Assembly (NCBI RefSeq): GCF_021129155.1
Contig: NZ_JAJOMC010000010.1
Coordinates: forward strand, 40,812 to 104,811
From: Arthrobacter sp. AK04
GTDB lineage: Bacteria; Actinomycetota; Actinomycetes; Actinomycetales; Micrococcaceae
DNA: 64,000 bases
Direction of reading: 5' to 3'
Positions 16,722 to 25,900 of this stretch are shown one piece after another. The notes beneath the pieces were generated by a model that was not told where the DNA came from, searched no databases, and saw only the letters and a program-made list of their open reading frames with translations. Position numbers and translations under genes: made by a program. Every line of letters starts with the position of its first letter. Positions within the stretch are counted from its first letter, which is position 1.

Positions 16722-17536
16722 GCCCTACCGCACCGGCCACCACCATCACCCCGACCCTGCGACGGAGGCGCGGCCTGACCGAGCAGGCCGCGGTCGCCGC
16801 CGTGGACCAGGCCTGCCGCCGGCTTCGCCTGCCCACCATCCGCGCGGTCCTGGACGAGGCCCTGACCGTCGCCGGGAAGGAACAACTCTCCTACCAGGGC
16901 TTCCTGGCCGAGCTGCTGCTGGCCGAGTGCGACGACCGGGACCGACGCTCTTCGATTCGCCGGGTGAAGGCCGCGAACTTTCCCCGGGACAAATGGCTCG
17001 GGGACTTTGATTTCGATGCAAACCCGAACATCAACCCCGCCACCATCCACACCCTGGCCACCGGGGAATGGATCCGCAAAGGACAACCCCTCTGCCTCAT
17101 CGGTGACTCCGGAACCGGCAAATCCCACCTGCTCATCGGACTCGGCACTGCCGCCGCCGAGAAGGGCTACAGGGTCAAGTACACCCTCGCCACCCGGCTC
17201 GTGAACGAACTCGTAGAGGCTGCCGATGAGAAAGTCCTGGCAAAGACCATCGCCCGCTACGGCCGCGTGGACCTGCTGTGTATTGATGAACTGGGCTACA
17301 TGGAACTGGACCGCCGAGGCGCCGAGCTCCTCTTCCAGGTCCTCACCGAACGGGAAGAGAAAAACTCCATCGCCATCGCCTCCAACGAATCCTTCTCCGG
17401 CTGGACCAAAACCTTCAGCGACCCACGTCTCTGCGCCGCCATCGTGGACCGGCTGACCTTCAACGGAACCATCATCGAAACCGGCACCGACTCCTACCGC
17501 CTGGCCCACACCCTCAACCAACAAACAGCGAGCTAA
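16718..17536 (+). CDS. istB: IS21-family helper ATPase IstB
   Basis: This 272-residue AAA+ protein has Walker A CLIGDSGTGKSHLLIGLG (about residue 126), Walker B VDLLCIDELGYMEL and a sensor region IAIASNESFSGW. IstB assembles on target DNA and activates the IstA transposase. Start and stop overlap are typical of istAB. The length is in the usual range (about 250-270), so it appears complete. After its stop, 17537-17793 contains no gene and no terminal repeat, confirming that the element continues to the right. Confidence 0.95.
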   Translation: MSPTAPATTITPTLRRRRGLTEQAAVAAVDQACRRLRLPTIRAVLDEALTVAGKEQLSYQGFLAELLLAECDDRDRRSSIRRVKAANFPRDKWLGDFDFDANPNINPATIHTLATGEWIRKGQPLCLIGDSGTGKSHLLIGLGTAAAEKGYRVKYTLATRLVNELVEAADEKVLAKTIARYGRVDLLCIDELGYMELDRRGAELLFQVLTEREEKNSIAIASNESFSGWTKTFSDPRLCAAIVDRLTFNGTIIETGTDSYRLAHTLNQQTAS

Positions 17537-17793
17537 ATCGCTGGACCCATGCCGGCTGCCCGGTTGCCGGTGCCTCCGCTCTCTGGGTGGCCAGCCTTGA
17601 GTACAAGTGCCCCCTGAGGGATCGGCTGGCGGGACGTTTCGGAGCTGAATGTGATTGCAGAACTCGCCTGCACGGAACGTCTGGCGTCGCCTGCACCCGC
17701 GGACCACGCCGAACCACCCCAGTTCCGGGCAATCGCTCAGGTCCGTGGATGAACCGAGTTGCTGACACGAGACTCGTCTAGAAGACTGCAGAG

Positions 17794-18240
17794 ATGATGC
17801 TGGGGGAAGACTCGAAACCTGTGGAATTCCGGACATTTACACCTCTGCGGTACCGTGCCGTGCTGGCTGCTGTCGGAATTGCAGCTGTGTCCATTCTGTT
17901 GGCTGCCACTCCTTGGCCCGGGCTGGCGGTGCTTGTGGCGGCGGTTTTCGTTGCTGTTATGACGATGTCCGTCCGGATTCGACTGGACGAAGAATGCCTG
18001 TCGATCCGCGTCGCCGGTGTCTTCGCGACCACGATCCCGTATCGGGAGATATCAGCAGTCTCCGCGGGACGAAACACCGGTTTTGTCCAAGGCATGGGTC
18101 TGCGCATTCTCCCCGGTGGAGGCACCGGCTACCTCGTTGGCGGCCCATCCGTGCGGATCCAATGCGGCAACACCGCGGTGTTCGTCTCGTGCGCTGACCC
18201 CCAGGGGCTCGTCACCCGCATCGGCGCCCACATTCCGTGA
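17794..18240 (+). CDS. Passenger gene: small membrane protein, PH-like domain possible
   Basis: The 148-residue product has two adjacent membrane segments (LAAVGIAAVSILLAAT and LAVLVAAVFVAVMTM, about 27-62) followed by a beta-rich domain: IRLDEECLSIRVAGVFATTI, PYREISAVSAG, GLRILPGGGTGYLVGG, VFVSCADPQGLVTRIG. This two-helix plus beta-sheet plan resembles the small bacterial membrane proteins annotated as PH-domain or DUF3093-like. It lies inside the IS21-type transposon, downstream of istB in the same direction. Its value as cargo is unknown. Confidence 0.55.
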   Translation: MMLGEDSKPVEFRTFTPLRYRAVLAAVGIAAVSILLAATPWPGLAVLVAAVFVAVMTMSVRIRLDEECLSIRVAGVFATTIPYREISAVSAGRNTGFVQGMGLRILPGGGTGYLVGGPSVRIQCGNTAVFVSCADPQGLVTRIGAHIP

Positions 18241-18354
18241 TGACGGCTTCCTTGCACGGACTGAACGCGAGCTCATCCCCAAGCCGACCGTCCCGCGGCA
18301 GGATCTTTCACCGGGCGGGAACGCCCCAGAGATACGGCCTGGCAGTGCCCAGTG

Positions 18355-18657
18355 TCAGGTTGCCAGGTGGTCTGCACTGGCTGCCAGCCGCCGCAGCTCT
18401 TGGATATGGCCTTTAAAGGCGCGTGAACCTGCCTTGGTCATGTGCACCCAGGTGCGGGTTCGAGTGTTGACCGTGCCCTTGCGCAGGTTGACGTAACCGG
18501 CCTGTTCAAGGACTTTCAGATGCTTACTCAGTACCGAATCGCTGAGAGTAAGACCGTCACGGATTACGCTGAATTCCACTTCTCCTGCACCGGCCAGGAG
18601 CGCGCAGATACGTAGTCGGGTCGGAACGTGAATGATCTCGTCAAAATCGGCCTCCAT
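18355..18657 (-). CDS. Passenger gene: winged-helix transcriptional regulator
   Basis: The 100-residue protein is a compact winged helix of the ArsR/MarR-like type that lacks extra domains: RLRICALLAGAGEVEFSVIR (helix 1-2), SDSVLSKHLKVLEQAGYVNL (recognition helix) and the wing NLRKGTVNTRTRTWVHMT. Such proteins (HTH_34-like) usually repress a neighbouring membrane protein operon. Its ATG overlaps the stop of the membrane-protein gene encoded upstream, so the two are a translationally coupled pair. No metal-binding cysteines are present. Confidence 0.75.
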   Translation of the reverse strand: MEADFDEIIHVPTRLRICALLAGAGEVEFSVIRDGLTLSDSVLSKHLKVLEQAGYVNLRKGTVNTRTRTWVHMTKAGSRAFKGHIQELRRLAASADHLAT

Positions 18658-19130
18658 CAGTGAGAGGCTCTAATTGAAGCAGCGAGTTTCTTATCCATCG
18701 CGGGCCCGCATACAAGCGTGAGGGCAAGTGCCAGTAGGCCGGCAACATAAGCAGCCCACTCTCCTCCGCTTAGGGCATGGACCACGAGGGCGCCGGTGAC
18801 GAGAACCGCAAAACCTGCCAGATAGAGCAAGCCCAGGACCCGGCTTCCAGGGTGCGTGTAAACGTCCAGGATCACCCGGGACCGCTCCGTCTGCAGGACC
18901 GGTAACACGCAGAAAATGATGATTGAGGTGCCCAGGGCTACTGTCGCCCACCCATGCGAGGTGAAGAGCACCAACCCAATGATGAACAGGCTCATCCCCA
19001 CGCCCTGCGCCGGATACAGCCATCCAGGGGAACGGACGAAGGGGGCCAGAGCACGGTGCGATTCGGCAACGGTGTCCAGCGCCTGCTGTGCCTGCTGAGG
19101 ATTGGGCCGCGCGCTTCTTTCGTCTGTCAT
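18657..19130 (-). CDS. Passenger gene: four-helix membrane protein paired with regulator
   Basis: With the start at ATG 19130 (the frame is open further, but without a plausible start) the product has about 157 residues. It has a soluble helical N-terminus (NPQQAQQALDTVAESHRALA), then four hydrophobic helices: GVGMSLFIIGLVLFTS, VALGTSIIIFCVLPVL, GLLYLAGFAVLVTGALVVHA and AAYVAGLLALALTLVCG. Gene pairs of a small membrane protein with an ArsR/PadR-like regulator are common and poorly understood. The start is preceded by TTTCCATTGCGGAAACTCAA, which contains short inverted matches TTTCC/GGAAA that might be the operator. Confidence 0.6.
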   Translation of the reverse strand: MTDERSARPNPQQAQQALDTVAESHRALAPFVRSPGWLYPAQGVGMSLFIIGLVLFTSHGWATVALGTSIIIFCVLPVLQTERSRVILDVYTHPGSRVLGLLYLAGFAVLVTGALVVHALSGGEWAAYVAGLLALALTLVCGPAMDKKLAASIRASH

Positions 19131-19211
19131 GTCACCAATGTAGACTTTCCATTGCGGAAACTCAAGTCTTTCCATTGAGGAAAACATATTGCATTCCTCT
19201 GCCCGTAAGCC

Positions 19212-19376
19212 GTGTTCGAAGCCATCACTCTTCACGCGGCGAGCCGACCGAATGAGTCCATCGCAACGTTGCTCGATGTGGTGGTGGACTTCGTCCATAC
19301 CCCTGACATCGAGCGGTACAAGCCCAGCGATCAGTGGGAACGGGGCCTATGCATTTGGTTCATGAAGGACCCCTGA
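19212..19376 (+). pseudogene. Gene remnant near the right end of the transposon
   Basis: A short open frame of about 54 codons reads coding-like: NESIATLLDVVVDFVHTPDI, then RYKPSDQWERGLCIWFMKDP and a stop. It lacks a ribosome site and its upstream part is closed by stops. It is probably the 3' end of a gene truncated during assembly of the cargo region. No family was recognised. Confidence 0.3.
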
Positions 19377-19470
19377 CCCTAGGGCACCCGCGGGACCAGG
19401 GCCACCAAATTTTCCTCAGTGGGGCCAGGAATAACCGTCATGCTGGGGCCAAAAAAGGTTGACATAGTCA

Positions 19471-19601
19471 GCGAAATGAGCTTCGATGGCGGCCGCACCA
19501 ATATCGTCGCCTTGGCAAGCTTCTTTCACTCGGTCAGATGCTATTTCAAGAGCGCGAAGGCTGAGTAAGTATGAGGCGCGGATGTCAGACACACGGAACA
19601 C
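19471..19601 (-). pseudogene. 5' part of the gene interrupted by the transposon
   Basis: The frame starts with ATG at 19601 (MFRVSDIRASYLLSLRALE) and is cut by the transposon at 19471, after 43 codons. It continues in frame at 14898 once the element and one target duplication are removed. In the present arrangement translation would run about 18 codons into the transposon end before a stop. Confidence 0.75.
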
Positions 19602-19696
19602 CTTACGGCTCTGGCGTCTGACGCCGGATAGTCCTCGACGATATCAACCGTTTTGATGACCCGCTGCATTCATAAGAAATCCCGCCGTAGCGCGGG

Positions 19697-20383
19697 TCAG
19701 GATCCGGAAGGATCGCGAGGGCGCCTCTTCTTGCGGGGCGTTGCGTCGTCAACGAGGCGCCATGCAAGGATGTCTAATGCACGTAGCGGACTTATGGTCG
19801 GCTCGGATGCCAGCCCGGCCAATTCACGCCAGTGCATCGACGCCGCTCGTAAATCAGCTTGTACGTGGGGTAGCCATGCTTGAACCCGCTTCTTGTCGCT
19901 GCGGCGTTTCACTGGAACCACTCGGACCGGATTCCCGAACTGGCTGTAGCAGCGCCAGACATTTTTGTCGTAGAGCGGCAACAGCTCTGGGCGCTTCCGG
20001 TGCAGGACTTTGCTGAGCTTGACGAGCTGGACCTGATGTTGAGGGTGGTCATCCAGGATGCCGTAAAGATTGGCGATGGCGTCGAGGGTGTCATATGAGG
20101 CCTCCTCGAGGGTGCCGGTCAGGCGCGGGTCTTCGAGCCGGCGATTGATTTCAGGCAGGATCTGCAGCAGACCGTAGTAAGTGGGAATCGGCTGCTGGCC
20201 CGCGTTGAGCAGCGCCGCCGCCAGGAGATCTTGCTGGCGGACGTCATCGGTTGGCGCATGTCGGAGGTAGCCGTCGTAGGCCGGGTAAGACCATTTGCCG
20301 TATTCGGTTACGTACTCTCGCACTAGGCGTGTGGCCTTTTCGACGGGCTCCGAGAACCCGCCCACCGTGATCATCTGCGTCAT
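19697..20383 (-). CDS. DUF6308-like hypothetical protein
   Basis: The 228-residue protein is predominantly helical, with WSYPAYDGYLRHAPTDDVRQ and LHRKRPELLPLYDKNVWRCY. The latter, with its KRPxLxPxYD pattern, is characteristic of a widespread actinobacterial family (DUF6308) that appears structurally similar to HhH-GPD or helix-rich DNA-binding enzymes. A GGAGG precedes the start by about 14 bases. It is a single gene, divergent from the next unit. Its biochemical role is unknown. Confidence 0.6.
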   Translation of the reverse strand: MTQMITVGGFSEPVEKATRLVREYVTEYGKWSYPAYDGYLRHAPTDDVRQQDLLAAALLNAGQQPIPTYYGLLQILPEINRRLEDPRLTGTLEEASYDTLDAIANLYGILDDHPQHQVQLVKLSKVLHRKRPELLPLYDKNVWRCYSQFGNPVRVVPVKRRSDKKRVQAWLPHVQADLRAASMHWRELAGLASEPTISPLRALDILAWRLVDDATPRKKRRPRDPSGS

Positions 20384-20432
20384 TGCCCGAGCTTAGCCTC
20401 CACCTAGCCCTAGATACTTGTAGCACCCGGCA

Positions 20433-20487
20433 TTGACAAGTATGGGCACGCTCGGACATAGTTGGACTTACCGGGAACACCAACTAT
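20433..20487 (+). promoter_or_regulatory. Promoter with overlapping inverted repeat
   Basis: TTGACA (20433-20438), an 18-bp spacer and CATAGT (20457-20462) form a good vegetative promoter. ATAGTTGG (20458-20465) and CCAACTAT (20480-20487) form an 8-bp inverted repeat covering the -10 box and the start point, which fits a repressor operator for the gene at 20510. Confidence 0.55.
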
Positions 20488-20509
20488 AAAACATCTCAGG
20501 AGCCAGAGA

Positions 20510-21070
20510 ATGTTGCACATTACCGTCACCGCTAAGAAGCCAGTTGACCCTAACGAGGATGGCCTCGGCCGTCCCTTCGTCGGATACGAAAGGGGAATGA
20601 CCCAGGATGAAATGTATGAGGCCAACCACGGCGAGTGGGCAATCGGCGCCCGGGGCCAAAAGGAACGTTATGCCCTATTCTCCTTCGGCCGGACCGTCAT
20701 TCAGGCCGTGGAAATTGATTCCTTGGAGCTAACCAAAGCCTTCGAGCGAACTCCAGAGGAAAAACGGGACGACCGCTACACCATACACGGAAAAATTCTG
20801 GGCCCTGGCGATCCGGTCCACGACAAGTACGTCGGCAAAGAGACGCCTGTCAGCATTGCCCGTAACCCTGTGCGCTATTTCCATGACAGTGAGTTCGACG
20901 GTGGCACTGGAAATCCCTGCCGATGCGGCTGCGGCGAGCTGACAACGCGCGGTGACTTTGTTCCGGGGCATGACCAGAAAGCCATCCATGAACGCATCGC
21001 TCGTATCGGCACCGTCGCCGAGTTTCTGGACTGGATGGACGTCGTCCGGCCCGCATCCCTCCGTTCCTAA
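20510..21070 (+). CDS. Hypothetical protein with CxCxCGE zinc-ribbon-like motif
   Basis: The product has about 186 residues, with AGGAG eight bases before the ATG at 20510. The N-terminal 120 residues are a mixed soluble domain. The C-terminus has NPCRCGCGELTTRGDFVPGH followed by DQKAIHERI. This CxCGCGE...RGxFxPGHD pattern recurs in many short actinobacterial and phage proteins and probably binds zinc with the Cys/His set. Function unknown. It has its own promoter with an operator-like dyad and its own terminator, so it is a self-contained regulated unit. Confidence 0.55.
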   Translation: MLHITVTAKKPVDPNEDGLGRPFVGYERGMTQDEMYEANHGEWAIGARGQKERYALFSFGRTVIQAVEIDSLELTKAFERTPEEKRDDRYTIHGKILGPGDPVHDKYVGKETPVSIARNPVRYFHDSEFDGGTGNPCRCGCGELTTRGDFVPGHDQKAIHERIARIGTVAEFLDWMDVVRPASLRS

Positions 21071-21072
21071 CA

Positions 21073-21111
21073 GGAACGGCCCGGCGCCGCATTAGCGGGC
21101 TGGGCCGTTCC
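21073..21111 (+). terminator. Hairpin terminator
   Basis: GGAACGGCCC and GGGCCGTTCC form a perfect 10-bp stem just after the stop at 21070, with a 19-base partly paired loop. Confidence 0.7.
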
Positions 21112-21195
21112 TTGCATTATGCGTGTTCGGGGAGTGATCCATGTCGGGACATGTTCAATGGGTAAGACCCTGCTCTTAGCTAGTATTCTTGCGCG

Positions 21196-21687
21196 GTGCC
21201 TTTGGAACCTATTCTTGTCGAGCTTGTTGGCCAAGCTTGGTGGCAAAGCCTCCTGCCCGTCATCGCCCTCTTCATTTCCCTTGCATCAATTGCCCTTACT
21301 CTCATATTGAGATTCCGGGATGACGCTCGAATAGCCGTCACTAGCAATCTAGGTGTCTTCGTCGGCGGAGTAAGCGGCCAGCCGCATGTCAGTCTCACGG
21401 CGACCAATGTCGGCCGCACCGGAAAAACGGTACTCACTTCGCTCCATCTCAGGATTCCAAAGGGGGTCAGCCTTCACACGCCGAGACCTCTCGCTGGAGC
21501 TACCACGCTGCCAGTCACGCTAGAACCCGGTGCCTCGGCGCACCAGTTCATTCCTGTCTCGGAGATCCAGCGCTCTGTGAGGGAGGCGGGCCTCGATCCC
21601 ATGAAGCTCGTGGTGGTCGCCTCTACAGGCCATGGAGAACGTGCTTACGCACTCAGCAAGCAGGTACGTCAAGCCTTGGCAGCATGA
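21196..21687 (+). CDS. Hypothetical single-pass membrane protein
   Basis: The 163-residue product starts at a GTG. TAGTAT lies 11 bases upstream and there is no ribosome site, so the message may be leaderless. One membrane helix (LLPVIALFISLASIALTLIL, about 19-38) is followed by a beta-rich soluble domain (RIAVTSNLGVFVGG, PHVSLTATNVGRTGKTVLTS) with an immunoglobulin-like feel. No family recognised. It is located between the zinc-motif protein and the damaged PIN gene. Confidence 0.5.
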   Translation: MPLEPILVELVGQAWWQSLLPVIALFISLASIALTLILRFRDDARIAVTSNLGVFVGGVSGQPHVSLTATNVGRTGKTVLTSLHLRIPKGVSLHTPRPLAGATTLPVTLEPGASAHQFIPVSEIQRSVREAGLDPMKLVVVASTGHGERAYALSKQVRQALAA

Positions 21688-21754
21688 GTTAGCCTCCGTG
21701 CTTGGACAGGGGGAAGCCGACTCCGCCCGCCGGCTGCTCCCAGCGAAAGGCGGC

Positions 21755-22844
21755 TCAGGTATCGAGGAAATCCCATTCGGCACCGAGCACCCATCTCAGC
21801 GCCGAAAGCTTTCCGTTGAGCATGCCCCATTCAAAGTCAGAGTAAGGGCCCAACGTTTCACCGTATTCTGCTTCCACCCGCGCCATGGCAGGGCCTGCAA
21901 TTTCTACAAGCCTGGTCAAGCCGTCCAGGTCTTGGGCTCGCTCAAGGCTCTGGATGTGGTTCAAGCTCCGCTGGTACCAGATCCGGTCGAATAGTTCATG
22001 TTCCCACTGCTGGATATCCGCCAGCTGGCGCGGATCTTCTACAAAATCTGACTCGTCCAAAAACTCGTTCAGTGTCTCGCCTAGGTGGTCCTGCAGCACC
22101 GATGCAAGGCCGTCGAATCCGAGCGCGTAGGTTGACCCGTCTGCTGCGAAGGCACCCTCAAGATCCTGGTGAGGCAGGCGCTTGTCACCCTTTTCGTTGG
22201 AGAAGTCGCTGGAGTTGGTCGTTACGAAGGCATGCGGATTGGCTGCCAGATCGACCTTAGCTATGGCGGATATACAGCTCTATGAGAAGTGCATCGGCCA
22301 CGCTGTTCCGTGAACGATGAAACGGAGCTTTTTTGTTCAAGCCTCGCTGGACCACTCGGTCGTTTTCATAGCTGCCGGGTTCCAGTCGCTCACCTAATCC
22401 AAGCAGTTCCAGGACATCGTCGTAGTTTCGGGTGGTCATGGCTCCGATTAGTGGCACATGGTGCGCCAGACCATCCAGAGTCTTCAGGGCATTTCCCAGG
22501 TCATCTTGGTCGTAGATGGTCCCTATGTCCGCCCGCAGGAGCCGGAAGCGATCAGATACCCGTGTCGTCATCGCCTGCTCGACGCGAGGACGATTTTGCT
22601 CAAATTCCACTATGACGAGGTTGGGGACCAGAAGGCGCAAGGCGCCCTGTCCAATCAACTGACGCAGTGTGACGATCCACTTTTGGCCATCACGCCGTTC
22701 GGCGAGATCAATCCAAGTCGACGTATCTACCAACAGATTCAGCACGGCCTCAACACTAGCGGTGCCCTCACCAATCGCTTGCGATATTGGCAATCCCGGG
22801 AGCGAGAAGTAATCGGCAGCGGCGTGATCTGACGGGTTCACCAC
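21755..22844 (-). pseudogene. PIN-domain (DUF4935-like) ribonuclease gene, frameshifted
   Basis: The 5' part (to 22257) encodes NLLVDTSTWIDLAERRDGQK with the first PIN aspartate, and continues to NSVADALLIELYIRHS before a TAA. In another frame the coding sense continues immediately: AKVDLAANPHAFVTTNSSDF, SNEKGDKRLPHQDLEGAF, and on to EWDFLDT at 21755. The second part supplies the late PIN acidic residues. A one- or two-base indel around 22258-22265 therefore splits a gene of about 360 codons. It stands directly upstream of the helicase-methyltransferase pair, in the opposite direction. A sequencing error would have the same appearance. Confidence 0.65.
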
Positions 22845-22954
22845 AAGGATTCATGGAATCATGCCTGCCAGGACACACATGGCTGAAGCCCTAAGATTGC
22901 ACTCATAATCGCACCGGTACGAGACAAGGAGCGGGAAGACGCTAGTGGGGGAAA

Positions 22955-25900
22955 ATGCCGACAATCTTCGACAACTCTGAGACCAACACCCTTGGAGGCA
23001 GCCTCCTTAAGACCTTTCCAGAGCACAAACGCATAGATGTTGCCACCGGTTATTTCGACCTCCGCGGATGGGGAACGTTCTCTGATCTCGTCGACGCCAA
23101 GCAACTGCCGGAGCGAGACGCTGGGGAACCCGCTGCCCGGATCCTCGTAGGAATGGTCGCTCCTTCGGCAGCGGAAGCTATGCTGCAGGATCTTCAGGAC
23201 CAGGTGCGAGTACCAGACCCTCACGCAAATATCGCAGACTTCGAGTCAGCCCGGAGTAGGCAAGCCCAACTGGTAAACCACTTGAGGGAACAACTCATGC
23301 GGGGTCTGTCGACAAAAGAAGGTCAAGCCTCATTACGTTCGTTGAAAAGGCAGCTTCGGGCGGGCTTGGTTGAGATCAAAGTGTTTACCAGGCGGCCCCT
23401 GCACGGCAAAGCGTATATCCTTCACAATCCTGGGCATTACGCACTGCCCGTCATGGGATACCTGGGATCATCGAATCTCACTGCTTCCGGCCTGTACAGC
23501 AACCTTGAACTCAACGTCGATGTCTTGGACCAAGACGCTGCCCAGAAGCTGGATGAGTGGTTCACCACTCACTGGGATGACCCATTCTCGCTGCCCATTA
23601 CTGAACAAGTCATCGAACTCATCGAGGAATCGTGGGCTGCTGAAAAGCAGCCGACACCGTTTGAGGTTTTCCTGAAGGTCTGCCATTCGATGTCCCAGGA
23701 CGTTCGTGATGGCTACGGCTATGTCCTGCCGCCTTCCATGCAGAATCTACTGCTCGAATATCAGGAAAGTGCCGTCCGGATTCTCGCCCGCCGAATCATT
23801 CGTCGGGGAGGCACAATGTTGGGGGACGTTGTCGGCCTGGGTAAGACTCTGACCGCGGTAGCTACCGCCATGCTTCTTCAAGCGGGGGAAGATTACTCCA
23901 CCCTGGTTTTGTGTCCGAAGAACCTGGAGGAGATGTGGCAAAAGCACCTGGATGCCTATGACATCAATGGCCGAGTGGTCCCGTACTCCATGGCGGCGAA
24001 GGTGCTACCGGAACTGAAGCGATTCCAGCTCGTCATCTGCGACGAGTCCCACAACCTGCGCACCAACACTCGGAAAGATTACGACGCTATACAGCAGTAC
24101 GTCCGTGGCAACGACTCCAAGGTATTGCTGCTAACCGCTACCCCGTACAACCTTGCGTTTGAAGACGTAGCCAACCAAATCGGCCTTTACCTGGATGAAG
24201 ATGACGATCTCGGCATTGAACCGATGGCAGCTTTGGCAGTAAACCCAGCTCTTGCTGAAAAGGTGGATGGAAAAATCAACACTCTGGCCGCTTTCCGTCT
24301 GTCAGAGGAGGCGGAGGACTGGAAGCGGTTGATGAGTGATCACCTGGTCCGGCGGACCCGATCCTTCATCAAGAGAACTGCTAAAAAGAAGCAGGTCGAG
24401 CTAGCTGATGGGCAGACTGTAGAGCTTGAATACCTGCAGTTCTCTGACGGAACGCCCTTCTTTTTCCCGACGCGAATATCCAAACCCGTTAGCCATGATT
24501 TCGATGACGACGATCCTGCGCGCCTGATGGAAGACGATGAAACTCTTGATGCCATCAAATCGCTGTTGCTTCCGCGGTACGTCCTGGCTTCCTACGATTC
24601 ACCCAAGCGCCGGCACACGGACGAGGACAAGAGGATCCTGGAGGACATAAAAACCGGTCGAGGTAATGTTGCAGGCTTCGTTAGGACAGGTCTATTCAAG
24701 CGACTTTCGTCATCCGGGCACTCTTTCATCCAGTCCCTGCAGCGACAGCGGTCCAGGAACGAGCTGTATCTGTATGCCATTGAGAACCGGCTTCCTGTAC
24801 CTCTTGGTAATTTCAGCGATAAGCAGTTCGGAGTTACAGATGAGGACATCGAGGATGCAGAAGGCACTCATGGCTCGCCGTCCTCGCGGTATGAACACCT
24901 CCAAAAGCACCTGCCCGAATCCACGAAGTGGCTCAACTCGAGCATCTTCACGGATGCTTTGGCAGCCGACCTCAAGCGTGACAACGACACGCTTACCTGG
25001 CTTCTCGATAGATATGGTGCCTGGGATTCGTCCAAGGACTCAAAAATCAACGCCTTGGTCGATCTCCTCACCAAGGAGCATCCCGGTGAGAAGGTACTTG
25101 TTTTCACCGAGTACAAGGACACAGCTGAATATGTCGCGCGGGCTTTAGAAGAAGCAGGCATCCAAAACGTTGGTCTAGCCACAGGAGACAAGGCGAGCCG
25201 GCCAGCCGATGTCGCTCGTCGGTTCTCCCCGGCATCCAACACGCTTCCGGGTGCCGAAGCACATGATCATGAAATTGAAGATCCGATAGATGTTCTGATC
25301 GCGACGGATGTGTTGTCGGAGGGCCAGAACCTGCAGGATGCGCACATCGTGGTGAACTACGACCTGCCCTGGGCCATCATTCGACTCATTCAGCGGGCCG
25401 GTCGTGTCGACCGAATTGGCCAGAAATCTCTGAACGTTTACGTCTACTTGATCTCGCACGAACGAGTCGAAGAGCAAATCAGCCTCCGTCAGCGCATCAA
25501 GCAGCGTCTCGAGTCCTCCGCCCAAGCCTTTGGCTCAGATGAACAATTCTTCGGAAGCGACAGCGAAATACGAATCCTCGACAACTTTTACGATGGAAAG
25601 CTCGAAGACGACGGAGTTGGCGATGAGGAAGCTGACGCGGTCAGTGAAGCATGGCTGGTTTGGAGCAATGCCCTTGAGAAGCATCCCGAGATTGCGCACC
25701 GGGTGCTGGCAATGCCGGACATGATTCAGTCGACCCGAAGCCAATACACTCATGAATCCCACAGCTGCGTCGTTTGTTATGTCAACACCACGTCCGGTGT
25801 CGATGCATTCGCCGTCTCGAAGGGTGGTGAGGACGGCATGAGGGAGCGCGAAAGACTGATAACGCCCTACGAGGCCTTTAAGCTCTTCTATGCTGAACCT

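Larger units (their letters stand above)
14899..19470. mobile_element. IS21-family transposon with passenger genes
   Basis: The element is 4572 bp long. Left end TGGCTGTGACAG... and right end (reverse complement TGACTATGTCAA...) align without gaps: both have TG, 18 further bases, GGCCCC, then a second repeat GACGGTTAT..CTGGCCCCAC at the same spacing. A third such repeat lies at 14971-14993. It is flanked by the direct repeat GCGAAA (14893-14898 and 19471-19476). It contains istA, istB, and then 1.9 kb with three non-transposition genes and a gene remnant. A plain IS21 would end soon after istB, so this is a transposon carrying cargo. Confidence 0.85.

Noticed and set aside
17537..17793. Right end of IS21 just after istB
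   Set aside because: No GGCCCC-type terminal repeat is present there, whereas matching ends and a target duplication are found at 14899 and 19470.
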